NCBI GenBank assembly: GCA_037976565.1
Contig: CP137675.1
Location: 12,604,534 to 12,668,533, forward strand
Length of the DNA: 64,000 nt
Origin: Mesocentrotus franciscanus
Lineage: Eukaryota > Echinodermata > Echinoidea > Camarodonta > Strongylocentrotidae
Direction of reading: 5' to 3'
The notes beneath the pieces are model-generated. The model searched no databases. It was not told the DNA's origin and saw nothing but the letters and a program-made list of their open reading frames with translations. Position numbers and translations under genes: made by a program. Shown one piece after another: positions 1-10,638 of this stretch; position 1 is the stretch's first letter; each line of letters begins with the position of its first letter.

Positions 1-16
1 AAGTGAGAGGGAGAGA

Positions 17-53
<37 letters not shown>

Positions 54-240
54 TAGAGAGGGGGAGAGAAAGAGAAGAGAGAGAGTGTGTGGAGAGAGAG
101 GGGAGAGATAGAGAGGTGAGGAGAAGGGGAGAGAAAGAAAAAGATATATAGAGAGAGAGAGAGAGTGAGAAGGAGAGAGGGATAGAAAAGGAGAGAGAGA
201 GGGAGGGGCGTAGAGAGAGAGAGAGGGATATGGAGACATG
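1..240. repeat. GA-rich microsatellite
   Basis: Almost pure purine sequence made of GA and GGA runs with a short (TA)n stretch at about 241-256. It shows no coding structure and looks like a low-complexity simple repeat. Confidence 0.9.
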
Positions 241-256
241 ATATATATATATATAT

Positions 257-846
257 GGAGATAGAAAGAGGGGGAGGAAGAGATGTCTGATCATCCGTCA
301 ACAGAGTGACTCATCAGTTATTTTGTTTTGTGTTATCATCAGATTGAAAAACCATTTCTAAGATTAATTAGGAAAGAGAATGAGAGGGTAAAAAATGATA
401 AGGAAGAGATTGAGATAAGCATGCATGATAGGGGTAGTTTTTAGTTTAATCATCTAGTAAACAGAGTGATTAGTCAATAATTTTGTTTTTCACAAGACCC
501 ATTGACCTTATTTCTCAGATCTAATTATATCATTTACCCAACGCATTTACAATTAATGAAGATAACATTTCGTATGAATGAAACATAGGCCAAATGTTCA
601 TTGTTATGTCCTTAGCCACATGCAGTATGTGGCTTTATAATATGCAAAATAAAAAGACTCAAATATTGAAAGCATAATAATATTATCAGATGAGTAAAAT
701 ACTACTTTATTCCCTAAGGTAAAGAGAACGGCTCAGTAACCACGACTATCACTATGATCTTTGAACAACATTCTTCTATCATGTCAATATCGGGGCTATG
801 TTTAAAGATACATTGGCTATTTCTGGAATGGTAGCATTTTATGAAA
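257..846. other. AT-rich left flank of the Helitron array, no gene seen
   Basis: AT-rich sequence without a convincing ORF or recognisable repeat. It ends in an A at 846, which is the left half of the AT target dinucleotide of the Helitron array. Confidence 0.6.
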
Positions 847-1947
847 TCTATATATTAATACGCAAAATCGTCGCGGGGGGTAAAAACGGTTCATGAAAAA
901 CGTCTTTCCTCGACCGCGCCCCCCTTCGCCGAGGCGCGGGAACGGCGACACAATTATACGAGGCATGTCTCCCGTATCCCGCGTGCCACGTCGACCCCGC
1001 GGTCGCCGTCCATGTCGTTAAAAGGTGGTTTCGGGGTCCCGGGGAGGACGGGCGGACGAGAGCACGGCCGGCGTCGTCCGTGCAAGGAGGCGACGAACCC
1101 GCGAGTGAGTCGGCGAGGCGTGCACCCGCCCTCTGCACGTCTAATCAAAGAGATCACACTATCAAGAGACAGTCCAGTCCATGATGTGTTGTAGCAATAT
1201 GCACGTCGCAAAGGGTAGGGCCTATCCCGTGTTAGGCATCTTGCTATATGCAGTCTAATTAAAGAGATACTTTATCAAGAGACACTCCACTCACGTCATG
1301 TAGCGTAGCACATGCATGATGCGATGGGTTGGGCCTATCCCGTGTGAGGCATCTTGCTATATATACGCATCAGCCAAACTGACGTCAACGTAATACGTGG
1401 TTCTACGCTCACACACGTACACACACAGTCGAGATAATTCGTGCGACGGTTACAATATATTGGCACAAACAGTCCGATTTTTCGCGTAAAATCTTTACTT
1501 TGAATATATTTGTACAAATTCTGTGGACCATGCCAACATAATCATAGTCCAAGCTTCTGCTTTATTGGTCTTTTCATGAAAACTACATTGAAATCACAAC
1601 AATAATAACGCAAATAGATTGTAATTGTCGAGACCATATAACTGAAGAGAAGAAAAATTCAGCGAGCTTAGGTAATATCACATGCCTCCGCACGGGCAAC
1701 TCCCGCGGTGTCAGGCCAGTCACGGCGCTCACACAATGCAATTTAACCTATGCAGTAACTGCAGCACTCTAGCTATACTGCATGTAGTACCTGTATATAG
1801 CGTGTATTTAGATCATTCAATGTTTCATGTTTGAGCCGTGCAATTGTTGTTTTCTTTTATTTCTTTTTGAATGTGATGTGAATGTGAGTACGGTACGTAC
1901 ATGCTATTACAGAAGTGTGCAAGGAATGATAGGCCTACAGGTGGAAG

Positions 1948-3326
1948 CAGGCGCGGATCCAGGGGGCAGCCCCCCCCCCTCCCAGCAAAGAAAAAAAAGA
2001 GAGAGAGAGAAGGAAAAGAAGGGAAAAGGGAGAGAAAGGGAAAGAAAGAAGAGGAAGAAGAAAAGAAAAGGTGTAAATAAGAAGGAGATGGGGGCGCGAA
2101 AGGGCCTTGCCTCCCAGGCTGTTGCCCCCCCCCCTCATCAACAAAATAAGAGAGAAGGAAGGAAAGGGAAAGAAAAAAGGAAAAGAAGAGATAAAGAGAA
2201 AGAAAATTTTTTCTCGCCAACAAGTTGTGAATCGAGGGCCAAAAAAACCTTGCCTCTCCCCGCCCCCCCCCGCCCCCAACAAAAGAGAGCTAAAATGGAA
2301 CAAAAAAGAGTAAGAAGAAAAGAAAAGGGTGAAAAGAAGGGAGATCAGTTGCGATTAATCCCGCCAAAAACGTGTGAATCGGCCCTTGCCTCCCTTCCCC
2401 AGCACCCTAAAAGAGAGAGAAAGAAGGGAAGGGAAAGAAAAAAAGAGAAAGAAGAAAGGTAGGGAGATCAGTTGCGATTTTTCCCGCCAACAAGGTGTAG
2501 ATCGGGGGCGCTTGCGTACTGACGGGGCTTGGGTGCTTGGGGCCTGCCCCAAATGAAATTCAAACGTGGTTTATTTCTAATTCGATACCGGTGATTTACA
2601 AATGTTGCTGAAATGACATAATTTTCCGAGATTTTTAGTACATTATACTTTTGATGCGTTTGTTGGAAAATGACAAATTCCCAAATTTACAGTCAGGCAA
2701 AAAATATACTTATTTAGAGGGCTACATGTCAGGGTCCGCGGAACGGCAGGGCTCGGGGCTCGAGCTCCACCCCTCCCCACTTTTTGTGGAAAAAGTATAT
2801 TAAAGAGAAATAGAAAGAGAGAAAGAAAGAAAAATAGTGACCTGCCAGTGTCACAAAATAATGAGGTATCAAAATATGCTCATCTGACCGTGATTAAATG
2901 CCTAAAACCCTGAGCTTCTGGGGCTCCGCCCCCTGGACCCCACGCCAATGAGTGACCTGCCAGTGCCACAAATAAGGTATCAAATTATACTCATCTGACC
3001 GTAATTAAATGCCTAAAAACCCTGAACTTCCGGTGGCTCTGCCCCCTGGACCCACTCAATGGCCCTAAGGCGGACCCCTGGATGCTTATCTGACCGTAAT
3101 TTAATGCCTAAAACCCCTGAGCTTCTGGGGGCTCCGCCCCTTGACCCCCCGAATCACTATGAAAACGTTGAGCGGGGCTTGCATGTAAGAGTGGGGTGAT
3201 GCGGATGTTTTGTCTGCCCCGGCCTCCCCCAAAAAAAAAAAAAAAACGTTTTTGCTCATTACGTACCAATATTTGGCTCGCATAACTTCAAATTTGGGCC
3301 CCTAAGGAATCCTTGATCCGCGCCTG
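1948..3326. mobile_element. Non-autonomous hAT-like transposon nested in Helitron copy 1
   Basis: The ends are inverted: CAGGCGCGGATCCAGG on the left and the complement of CAGGCGCGGATCAAGG on the right. It is flanked by an 8-bp duplication GGTGGAAG (1940-1947 and 3327-3334). Helitron copy 2 has the unoccupied site with a single GGTGGAAG, which proves the boundaries. An 8-bp duplication with a CAGG...-type terminus is typical of the hAT superfamily. The interior has GA-rich blocks alternating with a repeated cassette around CGCCAACAAGTTGTGAATCG, then three repeats with GAGCTTCTGGGGCTCCGCCC. No transposase is present. Confidence 0.85.
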
Positions 3327-3343
3327 GGTGGAAGGGATATAAA

Positions 3344-3514
3344 ACAAATATACAATGACTCATTCTCGAACAAGCTAAAACTATTCGCACTCAGGAACAT
3401 CAATAGTACTGTTCTCCTCGGGCCGCGATGGCCCTCGGGAGAATATAATACGATTTGATGTTCCTTCGATGCGAATAGTTTTAGCTAGATCCTCGAGTGT
3501 CATTTTATATTTGT
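3344..3514. repeat. Long imperfect hairpin in Helitron copy 1
   Basis: The left arm (ACAAATATACAATGA ... GCTAAAACTATTCGCA ... GAACATCAA) pairs with the right arm (TTGATGTTCC ... TGCGAATAGTTTTAGC ... TCATTTTATATTTGT). The centre (CTCGGGCC-GCGAT-GGCCCTCGGG) extends the stem. Arms are about 80 nt with small bulges. It could be an old palindromic MITE or a transcribed fold-back precursor. Confidence 0.75.
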
Positions 3515-4959
3515 ATATTTGTATATTATTTTCAGTGCATGCATGACAACAATATTCGTATAGATAACGAGAGTGAGGATCCGGAAAGGGATAGTGAAAA
3601 AGTAGGAACGAATTTAAGTGACGACAATAATCGTAATTAACGAAAGTAAAAGAAAGTATTAGTCTAAAATATATGCATCAATTTTAATTACAACTTATTG
3701 ATTTCACTGTTTTCTTCCAATTTTCAAGTTTTATTACATGATACATATTTATAAAAAAAATTCAAAATGATACATGGGACAGCAAACAAAAGGTTGATAT
3801 TCTAACGAGTACAATATTAATGAAAAGAAGAAGAAAAATTAAAAAATGATAAAAAGAAATTATCTTTAAAAATATTATTTAAAAAATAAAAAAAATAAAA
3901 AATAAAAATAATAATATTAATAATAATGATCGTTAGCACATATCTATTTTCAACCCCCACCCTCCTAGAATCCCGTGGATTTTCCACGGGTCCTGCTAGT
4001 CTATATATTAATACGCAAAATCGTCGCGGGGGTAAAACGGTTCATGAAAAACGTCTTTCCTCGACCGCGCCCGCCTTCGCCGTGGCGCGGGAACGGCGAC
4101 ACAATTCCGAGGCATGTCTCCCGTATCCCGCGTGCCACGTCGACCCCGCGGTCGCCGTCGATGTCGTTAAAGGTGGTTTCGGGGTCCCGGGAGGACGGGC
4201 GGACGAGAGCACGGCCGGCGTTGTCCGTGCAAGGAGGCGACGAACCCGCGAGAGTGAGGCAGCAAGGCGTGCACCCGCCCTCTGTCTAATCAAGGAGATA
4301 CACTTTTAAGAGACGATCCACTCTATAATGTGTTGTAGCAGATACACGCTGCAACAGAGCGGGCCTACCCCGTGTTAGGCATCTTGCTATATATAGGCCT
4401 TTGCAGCAGCCAAACTGACGAGATCAATATGTTGGTTCTACGCTCACCACACACACAGTAGAGTTGATTCGTGCGATTGCAGCAATATATTGGCACAAAC
4501 CGTCCGACTTTTCGCGTAAAATCTTTACTTTGAAAATATTTATACAAATTCTGTGAACCATGCCAACATAATCATAGTCCAAGCTTCTGCTTTATTGGTC
4601 TTTTCATGAAAACTACATTAAAATCACAACAATAATAACGCAAATAGATTGTAATTATCGAGACCATATAACTGACGAGAAGGTAAATTCAGCGAGCTTA
4701 CGTAATTTCAAATGCCTCCGCACGGGCAACTCCCCCGGTGTCAGTCCGGTCGCGGTAACTGCAGCACTCTACTGCTGTACCTGTAATACTGGCTGTATAG
4801 CGTGTCTTTAGATTCTTCAATGTTTCATGTCTTTGAGCCGTGCAATGAATTGTTGTTTTCTTTTATTTCTTTATTGAATGTGATGTGAATGTGAGTACGG
4901 TACATGCTATTACAGAAGTGTCCAAGGAATGATAGGCCTACAGGTGGAAGGGATATAAA

Positions 4960-5142
4960 ACAAATATACAATGACTCATTCTCGGAACAAGCTAAAACTA
5001 TTCGCACTCGGGAACATCAATGGTGTTCTCTAGCTAGCTCCCGCCATGGCCCTCGGGATAATATAATACGATTTGATGTTCCTTCGATGCGAATAGTTTT
5101 AGCTAGATCCTCGAGTCACTTCGAGTGTCATTGTATATTTGT
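4960..5142. repeat. Long imperfect hairpin in Helitron copy 2
   Basis: Same fold-back as at 3344-3514. The loop region differs (CTAGCTAGCTCCCGCCATGG), while the GCTAAAACTATTCGCA / TGCGAATAGTTTTAGC arms are kept. Confidence 0.72.
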
Positions 5143-5144
5143 AT

Positions 5145-5760
5145 ATTTGTATATTATTTTCATTGTAGGACTAAATTAACTTAGCAATGTGTGAAAATAA
5201 CCAAAATGATAATGGGAGTGAAGTGCATGAGAACAATATTCGTAGGCCTATCAGGGGCGTCAATCCATTATCCTTCGAGTGTCATTGTATATTTGTATAT
5301 TATTTTCATTGTAGGACTAAATTAACTTAGCAATGTGTGAAAAAAACCAAAATGATAATGGGAGTGAAGTGCATGAGAACAATATTCGTAGGCCTATCAG
5401 GGGCGTCAATCCATTATCCTGGGGGAGGGGACATTGTATTTTTGTATATTTTTTCATTTGGGGTTAAAATCTTTCCTTTTTCTTTGTGAAAATTTCTCTC
5501 TCTGATAATGGGAGTGAAGAACATGAGAACAATATTTGTTCCTAATCAGGGAAACGTCAATCCATTATACGTGAGTGTCATTGTATATTTGTATATTATT
5601 TTCATTGTAGGACTAAATTAACTTAGCAATGTGTGAAAAACAAAAATGATAATGGGAGTGAAGTGCATGAGAACAATATTCGTAGGCCTATCAGGCGTCA
5701 ATCCATTATCCTGGGGGACGGGGACACGTCCCCACGAATTTTCAGGTGGTGAAATGTCCC
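5145..5760 (+). repeat. Tandem repeat of about 145 bp spanning Helitron flank and transposon end
   Basis: About four imperfect units. Each contains TGTATATTTGTATATTATTTTC, a GTAGGACTAAATTAACTTAG segment, GTGCATGAGAACAATATTCG, then AGGCCTATCAGGGGCGTCAA. The unit therefore joins Helitron sequence to the left terminus of the nested element. A related array is at 9160-9740 in Helitron copy 3. Confidence 0.75.
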
Positions 5761-6636
5761 CCCACGATTTGGGGTTAAAATCTTTCCTTTTTCTTTCTTT
5801 CTCTCTTTCTCTCTGTTGACTTCGCGCGGGAGGGGGAACTTTATTCAAACAGTCGAGAACGGTACTATGAAACGTCTTCTTTCTAAAAATTTAATGAAAC
5901 AGGGATTAAGAGTCGAGAACGGTACAACGAATCGTCTTCGTTCTCTAATATTTTAATGAAACGTCAAGCTTCCGCGCTACGCGCGAGAGGGTGAAACTGA
6001 ATTCAGGCAAGGATTAAGAGTCGATCGAGAACGGTACAATTACGAATCGTCTTCTTCTTACTCTAATAATTGAATGAAACGTCACAGCTTCCGCTACGCG
6101 CGAGAGGGTGAAACTGAATTCAGACAAGGATTAAGAGTCCAGAACGGTAGAACGAATCGTCTTCTTTCTCTAATAATTTAATGAAACGTCAAAGCTTCCG
6201 CGCTACGCGCGAGAGGTGAAACTGAATTCAGACAAGGATTAAGAGTCAGAACGGTATAACGAATCGTCTTCTTTCTCTAATAATTTAATGAAACGTCAAA
6301 GCTTCCGAGCTATACGCGCGGGGGAAGACTGAATTCACAAATTAAGAGTCGAGAACGGTAGAACGAATCGTCTTCTTTCTCTGATAATTATGAAACGTCA
6401 AAACTTACGCGCTTCGCGCGGGAGATAGGAAACTGAATTCAGACAAAGATTAAGAGTCGAGAACCGTACAACCAATCGTCTTCTTTCTCTAAAAATGTAA
6501 TGAAACGTCAAAGATAAAAAGACAATAAATGAACCGGTCACCAATGAAAGTACATGCCGTGAAACAGCGTAACTAGAGAGAGAGTGACATGTAATTGTGT
6601 CCCCATGCTCAAACTCGGATTGCAATGACGCCCTTG
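5252..6636. mobile_element. Second nested TIR element in Helitron copy 2
   Basis: The left end CAGGGGCGTCAATCC and the right end (complement CAAGGGCGTCATTGCAATCC) are inverted and similar. ATTCGTA flanks the insertion at 5238-5244 and 6637-6643, with a few extra bases (GGCCTAT) before the left terminus. Copies 1 and 4 have a single uninterrupted ATTCGTATAGATAACG at this place. The left end together with Helitron flank is repeated about four times (5252-5760). The interior carries about seven tandem units built on GAGAACGGTACAACGAATCG. No ORF of substance; probably a hAT-like non-autonomous element. Confidence 0.68.
5840..6510 (+). repeat. Tandem repeat of about 108 bp with CGCGCTACGCGCG core
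   Basis: Seven units keyed by GTCGAGAACGGTA-like starts (about 5852, 5910, 6021, 6135, 6244, 6347, 6455), mostly 103-114 bp apart. Most units carry AATGAAACGTCAAAGCTTCC and a small self-complementary CGCGCTACGCGCG core. A matching seven-unit array lies at about 9868-10480. Confidence 0.8.
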
Positions 6637-8218
6637 ATTCGTATAGATAACGAGTGAGGATCCGGGAAAGGGATAGTGAGAATAATAGGAACGAAGTGAC
6701 GACAATAATAATCGTAAATAACGAAAGTGAAAACGAAGGTAAAGTCTAAAATATCTGCATCAATTTTGATTACAAATTATTGATTTCACTGTTTTCTTCC
6801 AGTTTTCAAGTTTTATTACATAATTCAGATAAAATTAAAATTAAAAATTCAAAACGATACATGATGGGACAGCAAACAAAAGGTTGGTATTCTAACGAGT
6901 AAAATATTAATGAAAAGAAGAAGAAAAATTATAAAATGATAAAAAGTAGGCATATACAATGAAGAAAAATAATATCATCTAGCACAGAAATATCTTTTTT
7001 TTAATATAATAAAAATTATAATTAAAAATTATTATAAAAAAAAAAAAATCAAAAAAAAATCGATAGCACATATCTATTTAAAGTATTTAACCCCCTCCCA
7101 CCCTCCCTAGAATCCCGTGGATTTTCCACAGGCCCTGCTAGTCTATATATTAATACGCAAAATCGCCGCGGGGGGTAAAAACGGTTCATGAAAAACGTCT
7201 TTCCTCGACCGCGCCCCCCTTCGCCGTGGCGCGGGAACGGCGACACAATTATACAGGCATGTCTCCCGTACCCGCGTGCCACGTCGACCCCGTGGTCGCC
7301 GTCCATGTCGTTAAAGGTGGTTTCGGGGTCCCAGGGAGGACGGGCGGACGAGAGCACGGCCGGCGTCGTCCGTGCAGGGGCGACGAACCCGCGAGAGTGA
7401 GTCGGCGAGGCGTGCACCCGCCCTGCGTCTAATCAAAGAGATCACACTATCAAGAGACGGTCCAGTCCATGATGTGTTGTAGCAAATATGCACGTCGCAA
7501 GGTAGGCCTATCCCGTGTTAGGCATCTTGCTATATGCAGTCTAATCAAAGAGATACTTTATTAAGAGACACGCCACTCACGTCATGTAGCGTAGCACATG
7601 CATGATGCGATGGGTTGGGCCTATCCGTGTGAGGCATCTTGCTATATATACGCATCAGCCAAACTGACGTCAACGTAATACGTGGTTCTACGCTCACACA
7701 CACAGTCGAGATAATTCGTGCGACGGTTACAATATATTGGCACAAACAGTCCGATTTTTCGCGTAAAATCTTTACTTTGAATATATTTGTACAAATTCTG
7801 TGGACCATGCCAACATAATCATAGTCCAAGCTTCTGCTTTATTGGTCTTTTCATGAAAACTACATTGAAATCACAACAATAATAACGCAAATAGATTGTA
7901 AATGTCGAGACCATATAACTGAAGAGAAAAAATTCAGCGAGCTTAGGTAATATCACATGCCTCCGCACGGGCAACTCCGCGGTGTCAGGCCAGTCACGGC
8001 GCTCACACAATAATTTAACCTATGCAGTAACTGCAGCACTCTAGCTATACAGTGTAGTACCTGTATATAGCGTGTATTTAGATCATTCAATGTTTCATGT
8101 TTGAGCCGTGCAATTGTTGTTTTCTTTTATTTCTTTTTTGAATGTGATGTGAATGTGAGTACGGTACGTACATGCTATTACAGAAGTGTGCAAGGAATGA
8201 TAGGCCTACAGGTGGAAG

Positions 8219-8623
8219 GAGGCGCGGATCCATGGGGCAGGGGGCCTTGGTCCCCCCCCCCTCCCAGCAAAGAAAAAAGAGAGAGAGAAGGAAAAGAAGG
8301 GAAAGAAAAGGGAGAAAAGGGAAAGAAAGAAGAGGAAGAAGAAAAGAAAAGGTGTAAATAAGAAGGAGATGGGGCGCGAAAGGGCCTTGCCTCCGGGCTG
8401 TTGCCTCCCCCACCCCCCCCTCATCAAAATAAGAGAAGGAAGGAAAGGGAAAGAAAAAGGAAAGAGGAGATAGAGAAAGAAAAAAAAAGAGGAAGAAAGG
8501 AAAAGAAGGGGATATCAGTTGCAATTTTCTCGCCAACAAGTTGTGAATCGAGGGCCAAAAAAACCTTGCCTCTCCCCCCCCCCCCGCCAACAAAAAGAGC
8601 TAAAATGGAACAAAAAAGAGTAA
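8219..8623. mobile_element. hAT-like element in Helitron copy 3, cut by the gap
   Basis: Left end only. The target duplication GGTGGAAG is at 8211-8218, then the GAGGCGCGGATCC terminus and the GA-rich blocks, until the N run begins at 8624. Its left end resembles the copy-4 insertion more than the copy-1 insertion. Confidence 0.75.
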
Positions 8624-9123
8624 NNNNNNNNNNNNNNNNNNNNNNNNNNNNNNNNNNNNNNNNNNNNNNNNNNNNNNNNNNNNNNNNNNNNNNNNNNNNN
8701 NNNNNNNNNNNNNNNNNNNNNNNNNNNNNNNNNNNNNNNNNNNNNNNNNNNNNNNNNNNNNNNNNNNNNNNNNNNNNNNNNNNNNNNNNNNNNNNNNNNN
8801 NNNNNNNNNNNNNNNNNNNNNNNNNNNNNNNNNNNNNNNNNNNNNNNNNNNNNNNNNNNNNNNNNNNNNNNNNNNNNNNNNNNNNNNNNNNNNNNNNNNN
8901 NNNNNNNNNNNNNNNNNNNNNNNNNNNNNNNNNNNNNNNNNNNNNNNNNNNNNNNNNNNNNNNNNNNNNNNNNNNNNNNNNNNNNNNNNNNNNNNNNNNN
9001 NNNNNNNNNNNNNNNNNNNNNNNNNNNNNNNNNNNNNNNNNNNNNNNNNNNNNNNNNNNNNNNNNNNNNNNNNNNNNNNNNNNNNNNNNNNNNNNNNNNN
9101 NNNNNNNNNNNNNNNNNNNNNNN
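8624..9123. other. Assembly gap of exactly 500 N
   Basis: A run of 500 N, a conventional placeholder length. It starts inside the type I hAT-like element and ends inside the type II hairpin arm, so the missing piece may be much longer than 500 bases and may hide a whole Helitron junction. Confidence 0.98.
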
Positions 9124-9159
9124 GCGAATAGTTTTAGCTAGATCCTCGAGTCACTTCGA

Positions 9160-10638
9160 GTGTCATTGTATATTTGTATATTTGTATATTTGTATATTAT
9201 TTTCATTGTAGACTAAATTAACTTAGTAAAGTGAAAATAACCAAAATGATAAAGGGAGTGAAGTGCATGAGAACAATATTTGTAGGCCTATCAGGCGTCA
9301 ATCCATTATCCTTCGAGTGTCATTGTATATTTGTATATTATTTTCATTGTAGGACTAAATTAACCTAGAAAAGTGTGAAAATAACAAATGATAATGGGAG
9401 TGAAGTGCATGAGAACAATATTTGTAGGCCTATCAGGGGTCAATCCATTATCCTTCGAGTGTCATTGTAATTTGTATATGGTTTTATTGGTAATTAAATT
9501 AACTTAGAATGTGTGAAAGAAGAAATGATATTGGGAGTGAAGCTGAGAACAATATTTGTAGGCCTTTCAGGGGCGTCAATCCATTATCCGAGTCATTGTA
9601 TATTGCATATTATTTTCATTGTAGGACTAAATTAACTTAGCAATGTGTGAAAAAACAAAATGATAATGGGAGGAAGTGCATGCTGAGAACAATATCGTAG
9701 GCCTATCAATGGCATCAATATTTCCGAGACGGGGACACGTCCCCCCTACGAATTTTCAGGTGGTGAAATGACCCCCCCCACGATCGGAAGGGCAAAATCT
9801 TTCCTTTTTCTTTCTTTTCTTCTCTCTGTTGACTTCGCGCGGGAGTGGGGGCAACTTTACCCAAACAGTCGAGAACGGTAATGGGAAACGTCTTTTCTAA
9901 AAAAATTTAATGAAATAGGAGGGAGAGTCGAGAACGGTACAACGAATCGTCTTCGTTCTCTAATATTTTAATGAAACGTCGTTTCAGCGCTACGCGCGAG
10001 AGGGTGGAAACTGAATTCAGGCAAGGATTAAGAGTCGATCGAGAACGGTACAATTACGAATTGTCTAATTCTTACTCTAATAATTGAATGAAAACAGTCT
10101 GCGCTACCGCGTGGAGGGTGGAAACTGAATTCAGACAAGGATTAAGAGTCCAGAACGGTAGAACGAACCGTCTTCTTTCTCTAATAATTTAATGAAACGT
10201 CAAAGCTTCCGCGCTACGCGCGCCGGGTGGAAACTGAATTCAGACAAGGATTAAGAGTCCAGAACGGTATAACGAATCGTCTCTTCTAATAATTTAATGA
10301 AACGTCAAAGCTTCCGAGCTATACGCGCGAGAGGTGGAAACTGAATTCACACAAGAATTAAGAGTCGAGAACGGTAGAACGAATCGTCTTTCTCTGATAA
10401 TTATGAAACGTCAAACTTATGCGCTTCGCGCGAGATGGGAAACTGAATTCAGACAAAGATTAAGAGTCGAGAACCGTACAACCAATCGTCTTTCTCTAAA
10501 AATGTAATGAAACGTCAAAGATAAAAAGACAATAAATGAACCGGTCACCATGAGTACATGCCGTGAAACAGCGTAACTAGAGAGAGAGTGATGTAATTGT
10601 GTCCCCATGCTCAAACTCGGATTGCAATGACGCCCTTG
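9160..10638. mobile_element. Second nested TIR element in Helitron copy 3
   Basis: Diverged relative of the element in copy 2. The repeated left part is at 9160-9740, the seven tandem GAGAACGGTA units at about 9868-10480, and the right terminus TGACGCCCTTG ends at 10638, followed by ATTCGTATAGATAACG. The left border is uncertain because of the tandem repeats and the nearby gap. Confidence 0.62.

Larger units (their letters stand above)
847..3999 (+). mobile_element. Helitron copy 1 (type I)
   Basis: It opens with a GC-rich stretch of about 290 bp (to about 1135). Two imperfect direct repeats of about 110 bp follow, at about 1139-1247 and 1248-1360, each ending in a GGCCTATCCCGTGT-AGGCATCTTGCTATAT motif. 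It carries the nested hAT-like element at 1948-3326 and the long hairpin at 3344-3514. The 3' end is AT-rich, then hairpin 3972-3990 and CTAG 3996-3999. It has the empty site for the second nested element: the single ATTCGTA at 3554-3560 runs straight into TAGATAACGAG. Confidence 0.82.
4000..7141 (+). mobile_element. Helitron copy 2 (type II)
   Basis: It has the same 5' end as copy 1 but only one copy of the 110-bp subrepeat (about 4270-4395). It has the uninterrupted pre-insertion site GGTGGAAG (4943-4950) where copies 1, 3 and 4 hold the hAT-like element. It carries instead the second nested element at about 5252-6636. Its terminal hairpin has one mismatch (CCACAGG instead of CCACGGG). It ends in CTAG at 7138-7141. 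Confidence 0.82.

Noticed and set aside
848..1211. Overlapping ORFs in the GC-rich Helitron 5' block, repeated in each copy
   Set aside because: Frames differ between copies because of small indels, and no domain is recognisable. GC-rich DNA gives few stop codons by chance.
1825..2552. Long ORFs on both strands rich in K/E/R or F/S/L
   Set aside because: They are translations of GA-rich tracts of the hAT-like element. The same artefact recurs at 8.1-8.6 kb and 12.1-12.7 kb, and one frame even runs through the N gap.
5840..6510. Regularly spaced repeat resembling a CRISPR array
   Set aside because: The units are contiguous tandem copies with diverged sequence, not identical repeats separated by unique spacers, and the genome is eukaryotic.
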